From a bacterium (GTDB lineage: Bacteria; Myxococcota; UBA727; JAUIJE01): DNA of 64,000 nt. The position numbers were made by a program, and so were the translations under genes. Position 1 is the first letter of the stretch, and each line of letters opens with the position of its first letter. Below are positions 1 through 9,003 of this stretch, piece after piece. Under the pieces are notes generated by a model. That model ran no database searches, was not told the origin of the DNA, and saw only the letters and a list, made by a program, of their open reading frames with translations. The stretch lies in assembly GCA_030431455.1 (NCBI GenBank), contig JAUIJE010000010.1, forward strand, positions 124,001 to 188,000. Reading direction: 5' to 3'.

Positions 1-77
1 AGGGTACGGGAGGCTCAGGTGCGCAGAAGGGGGGCCGGGGCCCGGGAATCGCACACCGTGCGGCACCGCACGCGCGC

Positions 78-1247
78 TCAGTCGGGCTTGGCCTGCACCC
101 GATAGGTCCCGGTGGGCTTTTCCAACGCCGCGAGCAGAGAGTTGCCGATCACGGTGCGCGCGTTCTCCAAAAACTCGCTCTCGAGACGAAACGCCCGGAC
201 CTCAGCGAACAACCGTTCCCAGGGAGCGGCGGGCTTGAGCCCCCGCACCCCAATGAGATTGGACACGGTGCGGCACGCGCCCTCGGCCGCTTCCTGGGCG
301 AGCTGGCGCGCCACCGCGGTGGCGAGAATCTCGCGCGCCGAGGTCGTGTCGCGCTTGTACGCGGTCTGCAAAATCACCGCGCGGGCCGCTTCGATGCGGG
401 CCAACGCGTCGGCCAGCTCCCACTGGGCGCCCTGCTGGTCGCCGACCCGGCGACCGCCCATGCCCTTGGAAATGAGGTCGCGGGTCCCCCGCCGCAGCGC
501 CTGGGTGGCGATGCCGACGCAGGCCGCCGCGGTGGGCAACCGGAACATGTCGAGGGTGGCTTGGGCGATGACAAGCCCCTGCCCCTCCCCGCCGAGGCGG
601 GCGTCTTCGTCCACCTCGACGTTGTCGAGGAACACCTTGCCCAGCGGGAGGCTCGACACAAAGGTCTGGGAGCTGACCTCCACCGCGCTGGCCTCGACGA
701 CAAACAGGGTGAACCGGGCGCGCCCGTCTTGGTTCTGCCGGGCCAACACCACAAACCGATCCGCCACCGGCGCGAGCGGGACCATGGCCTTGGAGCCGCG
801 CAGGACGTAGCCATCGTCGGTGCGCTCCGCCTCGGTGATGCCGCGCTTGCCGTCGAGGAGCGCGAGCCCCACCAGGCTTTGGCCCGACGCGAGCTGGGGC
901 AAGTAGATGGCCCGCTGGTCCTCGTTGCCGGACAGCGCGATGGGGTACATGCCCTGGCTCTGCGCGCCGTAGGCGGCGTCGGCGAGCCCGCTGATTTGAC
1001 CGAGCTGGTCGCGGATGAGCACCAGGGCGCGCAGGTCGGGGCGCGGGGTATCGCCCTCGAGGGCGCGGCCGAGCGCGGAGTCGAACAACGAGTCCTGCCC
1101 GAGCAGCGCGACGTACTCCACCGCGGCGTTGACCGGGTCCTCGATTTCGCTCCCCCCGAGGGGGAGCAGACGATTCTGGCACAAGGTGGTCACGCGTTCG
1201 GACAGCGCGCGGTGCTCATCTGTGAACAGCGGCAGATCGACGGACAC
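78..1247 (-). CDS. acyl-CoA dehydrogenase family protein
   Basis: A 389-residue protein of acyl-CoA dehydrogenase length and fold: an alpha-helical N-terminal half, a middle beta region (FVVLARQ, FTLFVVEAS, LGKVFLDNVEVDEDARLG) and a helical C-terminal half. Members oxidise acyl-CoA at the alpha-beta position using FAD; the substrate cannot be told from sequence. The usual C-terminal catalytic YEG-type motif is not evident: the matching stretch reads VRAFRLESEFLE, so the base may be displaced or the protein may be a non-canonical member. The GTG at 1247 is chosen over an upstream ATG because a strong GGAGGG sits 7 nt before it and this gives the family length. It is divergent from the NFACT gene. 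A GC-rich inverted repeat (57-72) follows the stop but has no T-run. Confidence 0.75.
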   Translation of the reverse strand: MSVDLPLFTDEHRALSERVTTLCQNRLLPLGGSEIEDPVNAAVEYVALLGQDSLFDSALGRALEGDTPRPDLRALVLIRDQLGQISGLADAAYGAQSQGMYPIALSGNEDQRAIYLPQLASGQSLVGLALLDGKRGITEAERTDDGYVLRGSKAMVPLAPVADRFVVLARQNQDGRARFTLFVVEASAVEVSSQTFVSSLPLGKVFLDNVEVDEDARLGGEGQGLVIAQATLDMFRLPTAAACVGIATQALRRGTRDLISKGMGGRRVGDQQGAQWELADALARIEAARAVILQTAYKRDTTSAREILATAVARQLAQEAAEGACRTVSNLIGVRGLKPAAPWERLFAEVRAFRLESEFLENARTVIGNSLLAALEKPTGTYRVQAKPD

Positions 1248-1329
1248 AATCCCCTCCAGTCGTGGAAGCATGCCCCAAAACGTGGGAAAAGCGCGAGAGG
1301 AATACACCGCCAACGCCCTGGGTGCTCAG

Positions 1330-2682
1330 ATGTGTGACGCCGACACCGCCGACGAAGGCCAAATCCAGCGCGCTGACGTCGATTCCACCGGGCGTGTGTG
1401 CCTCACGCTGTACCGGGATAAAACGCGCCGGTTCTTGGTCCTCGACCCCGCCACGCGCCGGCTGAGCTGGCCGGCACAAAGGCCCGACAAGGACGGCGCG
1501 CCCCCCGCCCGGCAGAAGATTCTCCGCGAGCACCTCCAGCCCGGGCGCCTCCGCGCCATCCGCGACGAAGAGGGCATCACCGTGCTCGACGTCGAGCGGC
1601 CCGGCGGGGCCCGGCGCGAACTTGTGTTCGAAGCCCACGCCCCGCGGGCCCGGGTCGTGCTTTGCACCCTCAAAGGGGACAAGCGCAAGGTGGTCGAGGT
1701 GTTCGGCGACCGCCGCCCCGACGACGGCCGCGACCTCAAAAAGGGGCGGGTCTACACGCGGCCCGCCCCGGCTGCGCCTGCGGTGGCCGCGCCGGACGCG
1801 CCCCCCGACGACATCGCCGCCGCGCCCGCGGCCACCCGCCGCGATCCCCTCGCCGCCGCCCTCGCCACCGAGGTGCGACGGATCGCGCGCCTGATCAAAA
1901 ACCGCCGGCGCGACGCGGCCAAACACGAGGGCCCCGAGCGGCTGTACCGCCGGGGCGAACTGCTCAAGGCCCATCTCCACGACGTGTCCCGCGGCATGGA
2001 CGGCCTCGACGTCCCCGGCCCGGACGGCCCGGTGCACATCCCCCTCGATCCCGCGCTGTCCCCGGCCGACAACCTGGAGCGCACGTTTCACCGGGCCAAG
2101 CGGGCGCGCCGGGCCCAATCCGAGATCGCGGCCCGGCTCGACGAGGCCGAGGCCCTCCAGCGACAGGCCGCCGAGCTCACCGTGGCCCTGCAGGAACATT
2201 CTGAAGACCCGGGGGTGCGGGACGAGGCAGCGCAATTTTTGCGGCAGCGCACCCGGGCTTCGCGCCGAAAACGCGCCCAAGCCCCCGGGCCGCGCAAACC
2301 CTACCGGGCGTTTTTCCCCGACGACAAAGACCCGGTGTACGTCGGTCGCTCCGCCCGGGACAACGACACCCTGACCTTCCGGGTCGCCCGCGGCAACGAC
2401 ACCTGGATGCACGCCCGCGGGGTCGCGGGGTCGCACGTGATCATCCCCGCCCCCCTCGAGAGCGTCGGCACCGAACGTTTGCTCGACGCCGCCCACCTCG
2501 CGGTGCACTTTTCCAAACTCCGGGGCCAAAGCCGGGCCGACGTGAGCTACACCGCCAAAAAACACGTCCGCAAACCCGGCAAGGGCGCGCCCGCCGGGCT
2601 TGTGCTCGTCGAGCAAGAGCGGGTGCTGCATCTGGTGGTCGACGAGGACCGCCTCAAAAAACTCCTCGCCACCGAACGGTGA
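1330..2682 (+). CDS. short NFACT-family protein (RqcH/Rqc2-like)
   Basis: About 450 residues with the NFACT architecture: a divergent N-terminal domain ending in KKGRVYTRP (the family's GxxYxxP linker), a charged coiled-coil (about residues 170-300) and a C-terminal NFACT-R domain (about 325-450) with GNDTWMHARGVAGSHVII and a YTAKKHVRKPG-type basic motif. NFACT proteins bind 60S/50S ribosomal subunits holding peptidyl-tRNA and, in RqcH, direct C-terminal Ala tailing. This copy is roughly 100 residues shorter than typical RqcH. I do not see the conserved DR pair where it is expected (the region reads RDEEGITVLDV), nor an obvious helix-hairpin-helix segment. The start is uncertain: GTG 1282 or ATG 1270 are in frame upstream, and no site has a convincing ribosome binding site. 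Confidence 0.8.
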   Translation: MCDADTADEGQIQRADVDSTGRVCLTLYRDKTRRFLVLDPATRRLSWPAQRPDKDGAPPARQKILREHLQPGRLRAIRDEEGITVLDVERPGGARRELVFEAHAPRARVVLCTLKGDKRKVVEVFGDRRPDDGRDLKKGRVYTRPAPAAPAVAAPDAPPDDIAAAPAATRRDPLAAALATEVRRIARLIKNRRRDAAKHEGPERLYRRGELLKAHLHDVSRGMDGLDVPGPDGPVHIPLDPALSPADNLERTFHRAKRARRAQSEIAARLDEAEALQRQAAELTVALQEHSEDPGVRDEAAQFLRQRTRASRRKRAQAPGPRKPYRAFFPDDKDPVYVGRSARDNDTLTFRVARGNDTWMHARGVAGSHVIIPAPLESVGTERLLDAAHLAVHFSKLRGQSRADVSYTAKKHVRKPGKGAPAGLVLVEQERVLHLVVDEDRLKKLLATER

Positions 2683-2719
2683 AGAGCCGGCGCGATCGCC
2701 GCCGCCGACCCCTGCCCGC

Positions 2720-4186
2720 TCAGGACGGATCGATGAGCTGGGTCGCGGACAGGGGCAGTTCGTCGATGCGCGAGCGGCCGATGGCCACGATCATGTCCCC
2801 GTCCTCGAGCATGGCGAAGGCCTCGCCTTCCTTTTTGCCGTACCCGACGAGCACGGTGGTCACCTCTTGGGCGCGGTTGACCAGCTGCACCGTCATCGGG
2901 TCGGACAACCCGGTGCGGGCGAGCACCGCGGGGTCTTTGACCTTGTCCCCTTCGGCCTCGCGGCGGTCTCCGACCACGTCGGCGAAGGCGAGCAGCAGGC
3001 CCACCGCGAGGTGTTGGTGGACGTGGGCGGGTTCGGGGGCGAGCATTTGCCACTTCTCGCGCTTGTCCGCGTCGGGGCGCTTCTCCAGGATGATGTGACC
3101 GCTTTCTTGGGTGTTGATCTCGATGCGCACCACGTCGTCGCGGTCGAGACCGGTGAGGCGGGCCGAGCGCAGGGTGGACTCGGTCTGGGCCAAACCTTCG
3201 ACGGAGACCTTGAGGGTCTCGGCCACCCACGGCTCGTCGGCGCGGGCCACGTACAGGTATTCACTGTTGGGCTTGTCCGCGAACCACAACGTGCGCTCCT
3301 CCGCGGGCGCGGTGGACGCAGGGTCGAGGGGGGCCACGTGGTAGGTCACGGTGTACATCGGCTGGTCGAGACCAAACTCCGCGCGCCGGGACGCGCCGTT
3401 GTGGTCGGCGATGCGCACCAGGGGGGCGCGGAGCAAGGACTTGAACACGTCCCGCACCGCGCTTCGGGACGCGGCCCCGAGGGGTGGCTCGGTGATGCGG
3501 TACCGCGCTTCCTGGGCCGACTTTTTGGAGTTGGGTTCTATCTCGAGGTGAAACGCGATGCGGTCGGGGCCGACCTGGCCAGGCGCGACCATGAGGTCGG
3601 TGATGCGCTCTTGGCGCGCGGCGGGGATGCGCTTGTCGCGCAGCGCTTCCCAGTTGACCGAGGTGAGCTGGGATTCGCGGCCCGCGCCGACGGTGAGGGT
3701 GCGGACCACGCCCTTGTGGTCCGTGGCGCGCACGTAGATGGAGTGGTCGAAGTCCGAGGGTTTGCCCACCTGCAGCACGCCCAATGCGGTTTGGTTGGTG
3801 TCCTGCAGGGTGAACACCATGCGCGGCTCGTCGAGGCCGGTGAGGTCGTCGGCGGGGGCGGGTTTGTCGTCGGTGAAGAGCACCTGGGCCCGGAGGGTGG
3901 AGAGGTTCTTGAGCACCCGGGCCACCTCCGCGGGATCCGCGCGGGCCTCGTGGGGGGCGGACAGGCGCCACCCGTACGGGGTGCGAAACGCTTCGGTGGT
4001 CTCGCGGTTGGCCTCGACCCGCAGGCGCGCGACCTGCTCGGGGGCGAAGGCCAGGGGGGAGACTTCGCCGGGGGTGTCGCCGGCGACCTCCCGCTGGGCG
4101 TTGAGGTAGGCCCACAGGCCCAGACCGCCCCCCACGACGAGGAACAGACCCAGGGTGATGGCTGAGCGTTGCGCTTTGGAGCTCAT
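2720..4186 (-). CDS. DUF4340 domain protein, last gene of a Gld-type ABC operon
   Basis: A 488-residue protein with one N-terminal membrane segment (about residues 10-28) followed by a large, mostly beta extracytoplasmic region typical of DUF4340. Such proteins lie beside GldG-like ABC auxiliary subunits in many Gram-negative genomes, and their molecular role is unknown. An AGAGG element lies 5 nt before the ATG. The gene follows the GldG-like gene by 15 bp on the same strand, so the two are almost certainly co-transcribed. A role in the exporter complex on the periplasmic side is inferred from context only. Confidence 0.8.
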   Translation of the reverse strand: MSSKAQRSAITLGLFLVVGGGLGLWAYLNAQREVAGDTPGEVSPLAFAPEQVARLRVEANRETTEAFRTPYGWRLSAPHEARADPAEVARVLKNLSTLRAQVLFTDDKPAPADDLTGLDEPRMVFTLQDTNQTALGVLQVGKPSDFDHSIYVRATDHKGVVRTLTVGAGRESQLTSVNWEALRDKRIPAARQERITDLMVAPGQVGPDRIAFHLEIEPNSKKSAQEARYRITEPPLGAASRSAVRDVFKSLLRAPLVRIADHNGASRRAEFGLDQPMYTVTYHVAPLDPASTAPAEERTLWFADKPNSEYLYVARADEPWVAETLKVSVEGLAQTESTLRSARLTGLDRDDVVRIEINTQESGHIILEKRPDADKREKWQMLAPEPAHVHQHLAVGLLLAFADVVGDRREAEGDKVKDPAVLARTGLSDPMTVQLVNRAQEVTTVLVGYGKKEGEAFAMLEDGDMIVAIGRSRIDELPLSATQLIDPS

Positions 4187-4201
4187 GGAGACCTCTCGGT
4201 G

Positions 4202-5809
4202 TCAGCGCCCTTTGCGGGCGAACCACACGCCCAGCCCGACGGAGAGCAACAGCGTAGGCAACAAATAGAGCACGAAGAACGCGATGCCGTCCCGCTGGGC
4301 CGGGGTCAAGGTGATGAAGTTGAACCCGCGCACGTGGGGCCGGATGGTGATCTGGTCCTCGGCCACCGCCAGCCACGCGACCATATTCATGAATAGGTCG
4401 CGGTTGGCCCCGAGCTTGCGGTTTTCGTTGGTGGCGAAGGTGCTGTCCCCGGTGACCACCAACCGGCCCACCTTCTTCTCATCCGGGGTCTCGCCCTCTT
4501 CCAAGGTGCGCTCGGCCGCGATCGCCAATGTCACGGGACCGCGTGCCTCGCCCGCGTCCCATTCCGCGTCCCCGTTGGCCAGGCCCTCGAAATCGGTCTC
4601 GCCCCAGGCCCGCTCCCCGGTGCGCAGCAGCGGCACCAGGGCGGTGTCGGTGCCGGGGTTGATCGACAGCGAGCGCGCGCCGGGGAAAATGCTCATCGCG
4701 TTTTTGAACTTCTCCGTGATCGGGTGCCGCCCGTAGTCCACCGCGATCGCGGTGCGCTCGCCGTACATGCGACCGAACGGCGAGATGTCGAGCACGAGGT
4801 CGGCGTTGGCTTGGATGCCATAGCCCCCGAGCAAATCGTCCAGGCCGTGGTCGGCCTGGCTCTCGAGCATCAACAGCACGTTGCCGCCCTGCTCCATGTA
4901 CGCCTTGAGCGCGATCTTCTCGGGACCGAGCAGGGGCCGCGAGACCCCGGGGATGATCACGACCTTGGCCTTGGGGGGAATCCTCTGGGCCACCACGAGG
5001 TTGACCGGCACCACCTCGTAGCCCTCGTCGGCGAGCTCCCGGCGGGCCTCGGACATCCCCGACGGACCCGCGTCCAATGGATCTGCTTCGCCGTGGCCGC
5101 CCAAGATCACGATTTGGGTCCGATCCGACAGCGCCGCGCTGCGGATCGCGTTGGTGATCGTGCCTTCGTGATTGAGCGCCTTGAGGTCGAGGCGGAACCG
5201 GTCCTCCCGCCGCTGGGCGTCGTCGTCCCAGCGACTCTCGGCGACAAACGGGGGCGAGTCGGCGGTGACCTTGTACTGGCGCACCGCTTCGATGTCCTGG
5301 CTCGGCGAGAACCGCCGGAAGGTCACCTTCGGCGAGGCCTCTTCGTACACGGTCTTGTACTTTTCGTAGAGGCCAAAAATCGGGTCTGACTTTTCCACGA
5401 ACACGGTGATGCGCACGTCGGTGTCGAGGGCGGACAGGAGCTCGCGGCTTTGGTCGGACAACGAATGCACTTGCTGGGCGGTGAGGTCGAACACCACCGG
5501 GCGCTGCAGCAACAACACGTTGAGCGCGATGAGCACCAACAACAGCGCGCCCACATAGCCGGTGGTGATGGCGATGAACTGCACTTTGCGTTGGGACAGG
5601 CGGCTGGTCAGCCGCGACATCGACAAAAAAAGGCCGAGGGCGGCGGTGAGCAGCCCCGCCGCCGCCGGGCCGTAGGTCAGCCACGAAGTGCCGAAGTTGA
5701 ACAGGCCGATGATCATCGCCGAGGCGAACACCACCGTGCCCGACCACAACAAGAACGTGCCCACCGCGTCTTTGGACAGCCGGGGTCGTTGGTACTCGGT
5801 CACGCCCAT
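4202..5809 (-). CDS. GldG-family ABC transporter auxiliary membrane protein
   Basis: A 535-residue protein with three N-terminal membrane helices (about residues 20-105), a long periplasmic ABC-type substrate-binding-like region, and one C-terminal helix (about 507-530) ending in a basic tail. The layout and the VFDLTAQQVHSLSDQS and VVIIPGVSRPLLGPEK stretches are characteristic of the GldG/DUF4350-like family that partners with ABC-2 permeases. It overlaps the upstream permease gene by 10 bp (5800-5809), implying translational coupling. In Bacteroidetes GldA/F/G are linked to gliding, but the same trio is widespread in non-gliders, so a motility role should not be assumed here. Confidence 0.85.
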   Translation of the reverse strand: MGVTEYQRPRLSKDAVGTFLLWSGTVVFASAMIIGLFNFGTSWLTYGPAAAGLLTAALGLFLSMSRLTSRLSQRKVQFIAITTGYVGALLLVLIALNVLLLQRPVVFDLTAQQVHSLSDQSRELLSALDTDVRITVFVEKSDPIFGLYEKYKTVYEEASPKVTFRRFSPSQDIEAVRQYKVTADSPPFVAESRWDDDAQRREDRFRLDLKALNHEGTITNAIRSAALSDRTQIVILGGHGEADPLDAGPSGMSEARRELADEGYEVVPVNLVVAQRIPPKAKVVIIPGVSRPLLGPEKIALKAYMEQGGNVLLMLESQADHGLDDLLGGYGIQANADLVLDISPFGRMYGERTAIAVDYGRHPITEKFKNAMSIFPGARSLSINPGTDTALVPLLRTGERAWGETDFEGLANGDAEWDAGEARGPVTLAIAAERTLEEGETPDEKKVGRLVVTGDSTFATNENRKLGANRDLFMNMVAWLAVAEDQITIRPHVRGFNFITLTPAQRDGIAFFVLYLLPTLLLSVGLGVWFARKGR

Positions 5810-6594
5810 TTTTGACCCTCCACCGCGCGGTAGGCCACGACGAGAAACAGCGTGGCCATCGACAGGTAGTAGACGACATCGCCGATGTGGAGCACGCCCT
5901 TGGCGAAGTTCTGGATGTGGTTGAGAGGCGACAAGAACCCGAGCACGTCACCGACCACGCCGTGCACGCTCGCGCTCGCCCCCCCGAGGAACCACAGCAG
6001 CAACAGCATGAAGAAGGTGATGAGGGCGGCCACGATCTGGCTGTCGGTGAAGCTGGAGAAGGCAAAGCCCACCGCGGAGAATGTCACCGCGCACAAGAAC
6101 ACACCGAGCATGCCGAGCAAGCAGGTGTTCCAGTCGACCACCGAGGCGTTGATCGAGGACTCACCGAACATGGTGAGGATGATGGGGTACACGAACAGCA
6201 ACGCGATCAAGCAGACCAACACCGCGAGCATGGCCGCGTATTTGCCGAACACCACCGTGCCGGTGGTGATGGGCGTGGTCATCAGCAGTTCCATTGTTTT
6301 CTGCTTTCGCTCCTCGGCGAACACCCGCATGGTGAGGATGGGCAGCAAGAAGATGAAGATGATCTGCACATTGATGAACAGCTCAGACAAGATCACGTCG
6401 TTGAAGTTGAGCTGGGCGAGGAACTCCGCGTCCTCGATGTGCTTGGACCTTTGCACCAGGCGCTCGTAGTCGCGCAGCTGCGACCAGAAGATCGCGGAGC
6501 TGATCAACGCGAACAGAAAGAACACCACGTAGGCCACCGGGGTGGTGAAGGCGACCTTGAGCTCTTTTTTGAATATGCCCAAAAACGGGGTCAT
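5800..6594 (-). CDS. ABC-2 type transporter permease (GldF-like)
   Basis: A 264-residue integral membrane protein with six predicted helices, including FTTPVAYVVFFLFALISS near the N-terminus and a cytoplasmic loop RVFAEERKQKTMELLMTTP. That loop is the hallmark of ABC-2 permeases of the GldF/NosY type. It would form the transmembrane channel driven by the ATPase encoded just upstream (10 bp away). A GGAG element sits 4-5 nt before the ATG. The substrate is unknown. Confidence 0.9.
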   Translation of the reverse strand: MTPFLGIFKKELKVAFTTPVAYVVFFLFALISSAIFWSQLRDYERLVQRSKHIEDAEFLAQLNFNDVILSELFINVQIIFIFLLPILTMRVFAEERKQKTMELLMTTPITTGTVVFGKYAAMLAVLVCLIALLFVYPIILTMFGESSINASVVDWNTCLLGMLGVFLCAVTFSAVGFAFSSFTDSQIVAALITFFMLLLLWFLGGASASVHGVVGDVLGFLSPLNHIQNFAKGVLHIGDVVYYLSMATLFLVVAYRAVEGQKWA

Positions 6595-6604
6595 GACGCT
6601 CCGC

Positions 6605-7387
6605 CTACTCTTCGACCTTGGCGAGGAAGATCTCCTCGATGGATTTGCCGTCGTGCTTTTTGTGAAGGTCGGCGAGGGTGTCGTCGATGACGATCTCGCC
6701 GCGCCGGATCATGATCACCCGCTGGGCCACCATCGTGACCTCCTGCAGGATGTGGGTGGAGAGCAACACCGTGTGCTCGGTGGCGAGCTCTTGGATGAGC
6801 GCGCGCACGTATTGGATCTGTTTGGGGTCGAGCCCCACCGTGGGCTCGTCGAGGATGAGCACCTCGGGCTTGCCAAGCAGCGCTTGGGCCAGACCCACCC
6901 GTTGGCGAAAGCCCTTCGAGAGCTGCCCCACCAGGCGGTAGACGTGCTCTTGCAGCTGGCAACGGTCGATGCTCTTTTCGATCGACGCCCTGGCCTCGGC
7001 CCCTTTCAGGCCCTTGAGCGACGCGCCGAACTTCAGCTGGTCCATCACCGTGAGGTCGAAATAGACCGGCGGAATCTCCGGCAGGTACCCGATGCGCCGC
7101 TTCACCTCGATGTCGTCCTCGTGCACGTCGAAGCCGCACACCCGGGCGCGCCCCGACGTGGCCGGCAACGCCCCCACCAGCATGCGCATCGTCGTCGACT
7201 TGCCCGCGCCGTTGGGCCCCAAAAAGCCCACCACCTCGCCGCGGCCGAGCTTGAAGCTCGCGCCCTTCACCGCGTGGAAGTCGCGGTAGAACTTCGTGAG
7301 GTTCTCGACCTCGATCAGGGTCTCGCCCCCGGACGCGCCCGGGCTCGATGTCTTCGCGTCCCCTGCCGACGCCTCCGCCGCTTCCAT
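6605..7387 (-). CDS. ABC transporter ATP-binding protein (GldA-like)
   Basis: A 260-residue ATPase with Walker A GPNGAGKS (about residues 57-64), signature region LSKGFRQRVGLAQALLGKP, Walker B VLILDEP and switch His in STHILQE. The ATG at 7387 is preferred over an in-frame start at 7441 because a GGGGAGG lies just upstream and the family N-terminus (LIEVENLTKFY) follows after a short Pro/Ser/Ala-rich leader. It is the first gene of the four-gene export operon. Its 5' leader (7388-7520) adjoins the 82-bp tandem array, so the array could affect read-through into this operon. Confidence 0.92.
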   Translation of the reverse strand: MEAAEASAGDAKTSSPGASGGETLIEVENLTKFYRDFHAVKGASFKLGRGEVVGFLGPNGAGKSTTMRMLVGALPATSGRARVCGFDVHEDDIEVKRRIGYLPEIPPVYFDLTVMDQLKFGASLKGLKGAEARASIEKSIDRCQLQEHVYRLVGQLSKGFRQRVGLAQALLGKPEVLILDEPTVGLDPKQIQYVRALIQELATEHTVLLSTHILQEVTMVAQRVIMIRRGEIVIDDTLADLHKKHDGKSIEEIFLAKVEE

Positions 7388-7520
7388 GCTCCGCCTCCCC
7401 TGCGTCCCCGCCGCGCCCCCACGCGCCGGGCATGCTTGCATAGGTCAGGACCAAACCGAAACCCACCGCCCATCGGGCAAAGGGCGGGAATACCTGGTCT
7501 TTTTCGGGGGTTGGCGGCGT

Positions 7521-7848
7521 CTCGTGTCCAGCGACGAGACGCCCATGGGGCGCTCGTCGTGGCCCTGGCGAGCGCACGGCATCTTCGATTTTCAGATGCG
7601 CTCTAGTGTCCAGCGACGAGACGCCCATGGGGCGCTCGTCGTGGCCCTGGCGAGCGCACGGCATCTTCGATTTGAAGATGCGCTCTCGTGTCCAGCGACG
7701 AGACGCCCATGGGGTGCTCGTCGTGGCCCTGGCGAGCGCACGGCATCGTCGATTTTCAGATGCGCTCTCGTGTCCAGCGACGAGACGCCCATGGGGCGCT
7801 CGTTGTGGCCCTGGCGAGCGCACGGCATCTTCGATCTTCAGATGCGGT
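7521..7848. repeat. four tandem 82-bp repeats, each with two hairpins
   Basis: Four head-to-tail copies of exactly 82 bp (7521-7602, 7603-7684, 7685-7766, 7767-7848), differing at only a few positions each. Each unit holds a strong palindrome (CGACGAG, then CGCCC around ATG, then GGGCG, CTCGTCG) and a second inverted repeat (GAGCG..CATCT / AGATG..CGCTC). Copy 2 extends the second stem to CATCTTC/GAAGATG. Because 82 is not a multiple of three, no frame is preserved across units, so this is not coding. The last unit abuts the stop codon of the lipoprotein gene at 7849. The array therefore lies in that gene's 3' region and ahead of the ABC operon. It resembles REP/BIME-type structured repeats. 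Confidence 0.95.
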
Positions 7849-8985
7849 CTAGGCCAGGCCGCGCAGGCGTTTGCGCAATGACCATGCACCGAACAGCGCG
7901 AAGGCCAGGTAGGGGTCGCATCCCCCGTTGCCGTCGCCGCCGGCGCACCCGCCCGCGGTGGGCGCGACCGGATCCTCGGCCGCGGCGTCGTCCTGGACCC
8001 GGCCGGGCTGCACGTCGTCGACGGTGGCCGCGAACAGGTCGAGCTCGCTCTCGATGCCGAACAGCTCAACTTTGACCTTGGCCGGATCCCAGTCCGCGCT
8101 CGCGTCCTCGGGGGGCTGCAAAATCGCCGCCGTGGTCCAGGCCCCGATGCTCTCCGAGAGCCGCACCCTCGGGCTCGCCGACCACGCGTAGCTCATGCCC
8201 ACCACCTCGACGTTGCCGGCCCGGGCCCGGCCCCAGAGCTGGGCCGAGGTCTCGGTGGTGGACGCGATGGAGGCGAACACCGTGTCCACGTCCACCGACC
8301 GGACCACGTCGACGTCGTAGCGGACCTCGGTCCCGGCCACGTCGAGGATCACGTCCGCGCCCCCTTCGGCCAGGGCCCGGATCTCAAAGCCTTCGTCGGT
8401 CTCGACCACGTCGAGCGCGGTGGGTTCGCTCGCGCTGGCGCTGATCACGCCGGGGGCGTGCAGGGTGCCGCCGCAGCTGTCCTCGAGCCGAAGCATGGTC
8501 TTGACCGACTCGCCGTCGACCAAGCCAAACCGCTCCGGCAGTCGTGCATCGACATTGGACCCGGCGTTGCTCATGTCCAGCAAGTGCACCTGGCCGACCT
8601 GGGCCGCCCGCACCGGGAGCCGGTCTTGCACCTCGTCGTCGACCACCAGCGACAGGTATGTCTGCCCGGGGCCCACCGCGGTCACCGACGCGGCCGACGC
8701 CCGGCCCTCGTCCGCGACCACAAACACGTCGGGGTCGTCGCTCACCAACGTGCCGTTGACCAGCTCGCTGTCCTCCGAGGTGTTCAGCGGTTGGATCGAC
8801 ACCACGAACGACGTGCCCACCGCCGCCCCCTCGGTGAGCAACACGTCGCTGGCCGGGGCTTGGGCCCGAAAGTACGCCCTGCGCTCTTCGCCCATCACCC
8901 CCTGCCCGGGGCTCGGCAGCTCACAGGCGGCGGCGACAAGAAGGAGGGAACCAACCGGGGCCAACAGGAGACGAGTGGTGCGCAT
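7849..8985 (-). CDS. lipoprotein with beta-rich repeats and a MYXO-CTERM-like tail
   Basis: A 378-residue protein beginning with a lipoprotein signal (RLLLAPVGSLLLVAAAC, lipobox Cys near residue 21). It continues as beta-rich sequence resembling bacterial Ig-like domains (for example VTAVGPGQTYLSLVVDDEV) and ends with a Gly/Cys-rich stretch, a short hydrophobic helix and a basic tail (YLAFALFGAWSLRKRLRG). That ending looks like the MYXO-CTERM sorting signal of Myxococcota surface proteins. I do not recognise the function. The ATG at 8985 is preferred to 9003 because it gives a compact signal peptide; neither start has a clear ribosome binding site. Confidence 0.75.
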   Translation of the reverse strand: MRTTRLLLAPVGSLLLVAAACELPSPGQGVMGEERRAYFRAQAPASDVLLTEGAAVGTSFVVSIQPLNTSEDSELVNGTLVSDDPDVFVVADEGRASAASVTAVGPGQTYLSLVVDDEVQDRLPVRAAQVGQVHLLDMSNAGSNVDARLPERFGLVDGESVKTMLRLEDSCGGTLHAPGVISASASEPTALDVVETDEGFEIRALAEGGADVILDVAGTEVRYDVDVVRSVDVDTVFASIASTTETSAQLWGRARAGNVEVVGMSYAWSASPRVRLSESIGAWTTAAILQPPEDASADWDPAKVKVELFGIESELDLFAATVDDVQPGRVQDDAAAEDPVAPTAGGCAGGDGNGGCDPYLAFALFGAWSLRKRLRGLA

Positions 8986-9003
8986 GGTCATAAGACGTCG
9001 CAC

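Noticed and set aside
1-77. A gene at the left edge
   Set aside because: Only an inverted repeat (57-72) and GC-rich sequence are seen, with no plausible coding frame in 77 bp.
2720-7387. Evidence for gliding motility
   Set aside because: GldA/F/G-like ABC sets with DUF4340 occur in many non-gliding bacteria; no other gliding gene is present.
7521-7848. A CRISPR array
   Set aside because: The repeats are contiguous 82-bp units with no unique spacers, and no cas genes are near.
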